From NCBI RefSeq assembly GCF_002432125.1, contig NZ_DJFS01000027.1, positions 23,922 through 87,921 of the forward strand: a DNA stretch of 64,000 nucleotides, in the 5' to 3' direction. The stretch comes from Brevundimonas sp. UBA5866. GTDB taxonomy: Bacteria; Pseudomonadota; Alphaproteobacteria; Caulobacterales; Caulobacteraceae. Below are positions 62,898 through 64,000 of the stretch, piece by piece. The notes under the pieces were generated by a model. It did not search any database. It worked only from the letters and a program-made list of their open reading frames with translations, and had not been told where the DNA came from. The position numbers and the translations under genes are program-made. Every line of letters starts with the position of its first letter. Positions within the stretch are counted from its first letter, which is position 1.

Positions 62898-63491
62898 CTA
62901 TATTTTAGGTTCCAAAGTCAAAGTTATAACTTCTGAATACTCTCCAGCCAGAAGATCGTTATTTGATCCGGGCGTGGAAAATTTGATGACCGCCCCACCG
63001 GCAGCAATGGCCTGACGGCTGTCCAGAGCCACACCCGCCCTCAATTGAGAGCCGCTGAACACGCCCCCCATCCGGGTCAGCATCGGCTCCAGAAGCGGTA
63101 CGTTGACATCCATGCCGTAAGGCACGGCACCGCTGTAACCGCCCTGGCCGCCCGGCATTACGGCATGCTTCAGCGCACCGTTGGCCGCACGCATACGAAG
63201 CGTGAAAGGCAGGTTGCAGGTGAGATGCAGATCGACACGCGCGAGCGCCGCACGGTTCAGATCACCCATGTTGACAGTACGGCCCGAGCCCATAGCGCAG
63301 CGAGGGCTGATGACACCCTGCACCTGTACCGACAGTTCGTTCGTATCGCGGCCCGCAGGCAGACCCGGCGTCGGCACAATATGCGCGGAAGCCGCGCTGG
63401 CGACACTGATCAAGCAGGCAGCAAGCACAGTCCCGGCCACGGCATTGCGCGCCTGGCCAGCATACGTGCGGTTGTGTGCACCGATACGCAT
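62898..63491 (-). CDS. Minor pilin-like / spore-coat-U-like protein
   Basis: A 197-aa exported protein; signal about residues 15-36 (AVAGTVLAACLISVASAASA). Conserved Cys pair in VISPRCAMG and LHLTCNLPF. The C-terminal strand GEYSEVITLTLEPK matches the SCPU/fimbrial subunit pattern. Start at 63491 after an AGGGG site. First gene of the chaperone-usher locus on the minus strand. Confidence 0.75.
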   Translation of the reverse strand: MRIGAHNRTYAGQARNAVAGTVLAACLISVASAASAHIVPTPGLPAGRDTNELSVQVQGVISPRCAMGSGRTVNMGDLNRAALARVDLHLTCNLPFTLRMRAANGALKHAVMPGGQGGYSGAVPYGMDVNVPLLEPMLTRMGGVFSGSQLRAGVALDSRQAIAAGGAVIKFSTPGSNNDLLAGEYSEVITLTLEPKI

Positions 63492-63700
63492 TGTGTCTTG
63501 CCCCTCGTGCCAGATCCGGCATCGACCCCACCCCCACGGTGCGATCTGAGGTCAACATTCCAAAACCCGTGCCATCCCGTTTTGATACGATTCAGGCCCA
63601 AAAACGGCAGAATCTTGGAGGAACGTGGTTAAGTGGTGTTAACAAAGCAGCGGTTTATGGCCACTCAGGGATATTTGCAAGCATTTGTGTCGAAAAGAGA

Positions 63701-63720
63701 CACCCCGCTTTTATGGGGTG
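63701..63720 (-). terminator. Possible terminator of glcB
   Basis: CACCCC (63720-63715 on the minus strand) pairs with GGGGTG (63706-63701), loop ATAAAAGC, followed by a T-rich TCTCTTTT. It lies 31 bases beyond the glcB stop. Confidence 0.6.
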
Positions 63721-63751
63721 CCTCCAAATATAATGTTCTAAAATGTGACGC

Positions 63752-64000
63752 TTAAGCTTGTTTTGCCTTACGGCGGAACGATGTTAGCAGATGTTCGGTG
63801 TAGCCATTGGCTTCACCCCGACCATTGTAAATTAGTGCAACCGATGCGTGCCAGGCTGGACCGTCGTATGAGGGGGCCAGCGGGCGATAGGCTGGATCGC
63901 CCGCATTTTGCCGATCGACCACCGTCGCCATACGCTTCAGAATCTCCATCACCTGATCCTCGGTGGTGATTCCGTGATGCAGCCAGTTGGCGATGTGCTG
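63752..64000 (-). CDS. glcB: Malate synthase G, C-terminal end (partial)
   Basis: The last 82 residues of a protein starting beyond the right edge. QHIANWLHHGITTEDQV, VVDRQNAGDPAYRPLAP and NGYTEHLLTSFRR match the C-terminus of malate synthase G, which condenses glyoxylate with acetyl-CoA in the glyoxylate bypass. Only the C-terminal cap is visible, so catalytic residues cannot be checked. Confidence 0.92.
   Translation of the reverse strand, partial: QHIANWLHHGITTEDQVMEILKRMATVVDRQNAGDPAYRPLAPSYDGPAWHASVALIYNGRGEANGYTEHLLTSFRRKAKQA

Overview
The window is high-GC, gene-dense DNA from an alphaproteobacterium. Supporting signs are the TonB-dependent receptor with a DEIIVTARK box, secreted M14 and S9 peptidases, a candidate EcfG-type stress promoter ahead of katE, and aromatic and carotenoid catabolic genes typical of sphingomonads and caulobacters. 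I cannot fix the order from sequence alone. I see no insertion sequence, integrase, phage gene or CRISPR array; the layout looks chromosomal. One tRNA (Lys, anticodon CTT) is present. Two genes run off the edges: hutC on the left and malate synthase G (glcB) on the right.

Layout. (1) 1-3926: histidine utilisation, with hutC divergent from hutU-hutH and a palindromic operator between them. (2) 4083-7407: an AT-rich leader and a 1010-aa autotransporter whose passenger starts with a ClpP-like fold. (3) 7584-12664: five genes joined by four ATGA overlaps: GNAT-like protein, ThiF/E1-like adenylyltransferase, multi-pass membrane protein, second GNAT-like protein, Acg-type nitroreductase. I recognise no described pathway for this set. 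(4) 12661-17419: a dihaem cytochrome c lipoprotein and a stress unit (katE catalase plus hemerythrin-like protein). (5) 17487-24041: a tandem HxlR regulator, a carotenoid/lignostilbene-type oxygenase, and on the minus strand a thiolase, a feruloyl-CoA-synthase-like ligase and a DUF1295 membrane protein.

(6) 24180-43331 is the most coherent block. A secreted M14 peptidase, a five-gene peptide-type ABC importer followed by a flavoprotein and an alpha/beta hydrolase, a TonB receptor, a methyltransferase, an Asp/Glu-racemase-like protein, an FAD hydroxylase and an aldehyde dehydrogenase are tied together by five copies of one operator, GTATT-N6-AATAC (one copy with a mismatch). It ends with a GntR/UTRA repressor, the obvious candidate to bind it. 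I infer an uptake and degradation system for one unidentified compound, probably aromatic or amide-linked: outer-membrane entry, periplasmic processing, ABC import, then oxidation and hydrolysis.

(7) 43332-52743: a structured non-coding stretch with an iteron-like array, a CoA-transferase, a lipoprotein amidase, a DPP-IV-type peptidase, ferredoxin-NADP reductase with a chorismate mutase, an Hpt phosphotransfer protein coupled to an APC permease, and tRNA-Lys. (8) 52786-56700: a hybrid histidine kinase, an aminotransferase and a coupled 42-aa ORF. (9) 56938-63491: a chaperone-usher fimbrial locus (two pilin-like proteins, chaperone, usher, large distal subunit, and a small convergent pilin-like gene). 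(10) 63752-64000: 3' end of glcB.

Long open frames antisense to real genes (up to 976 codons) are by-products of high-GC codon usage and were left out.
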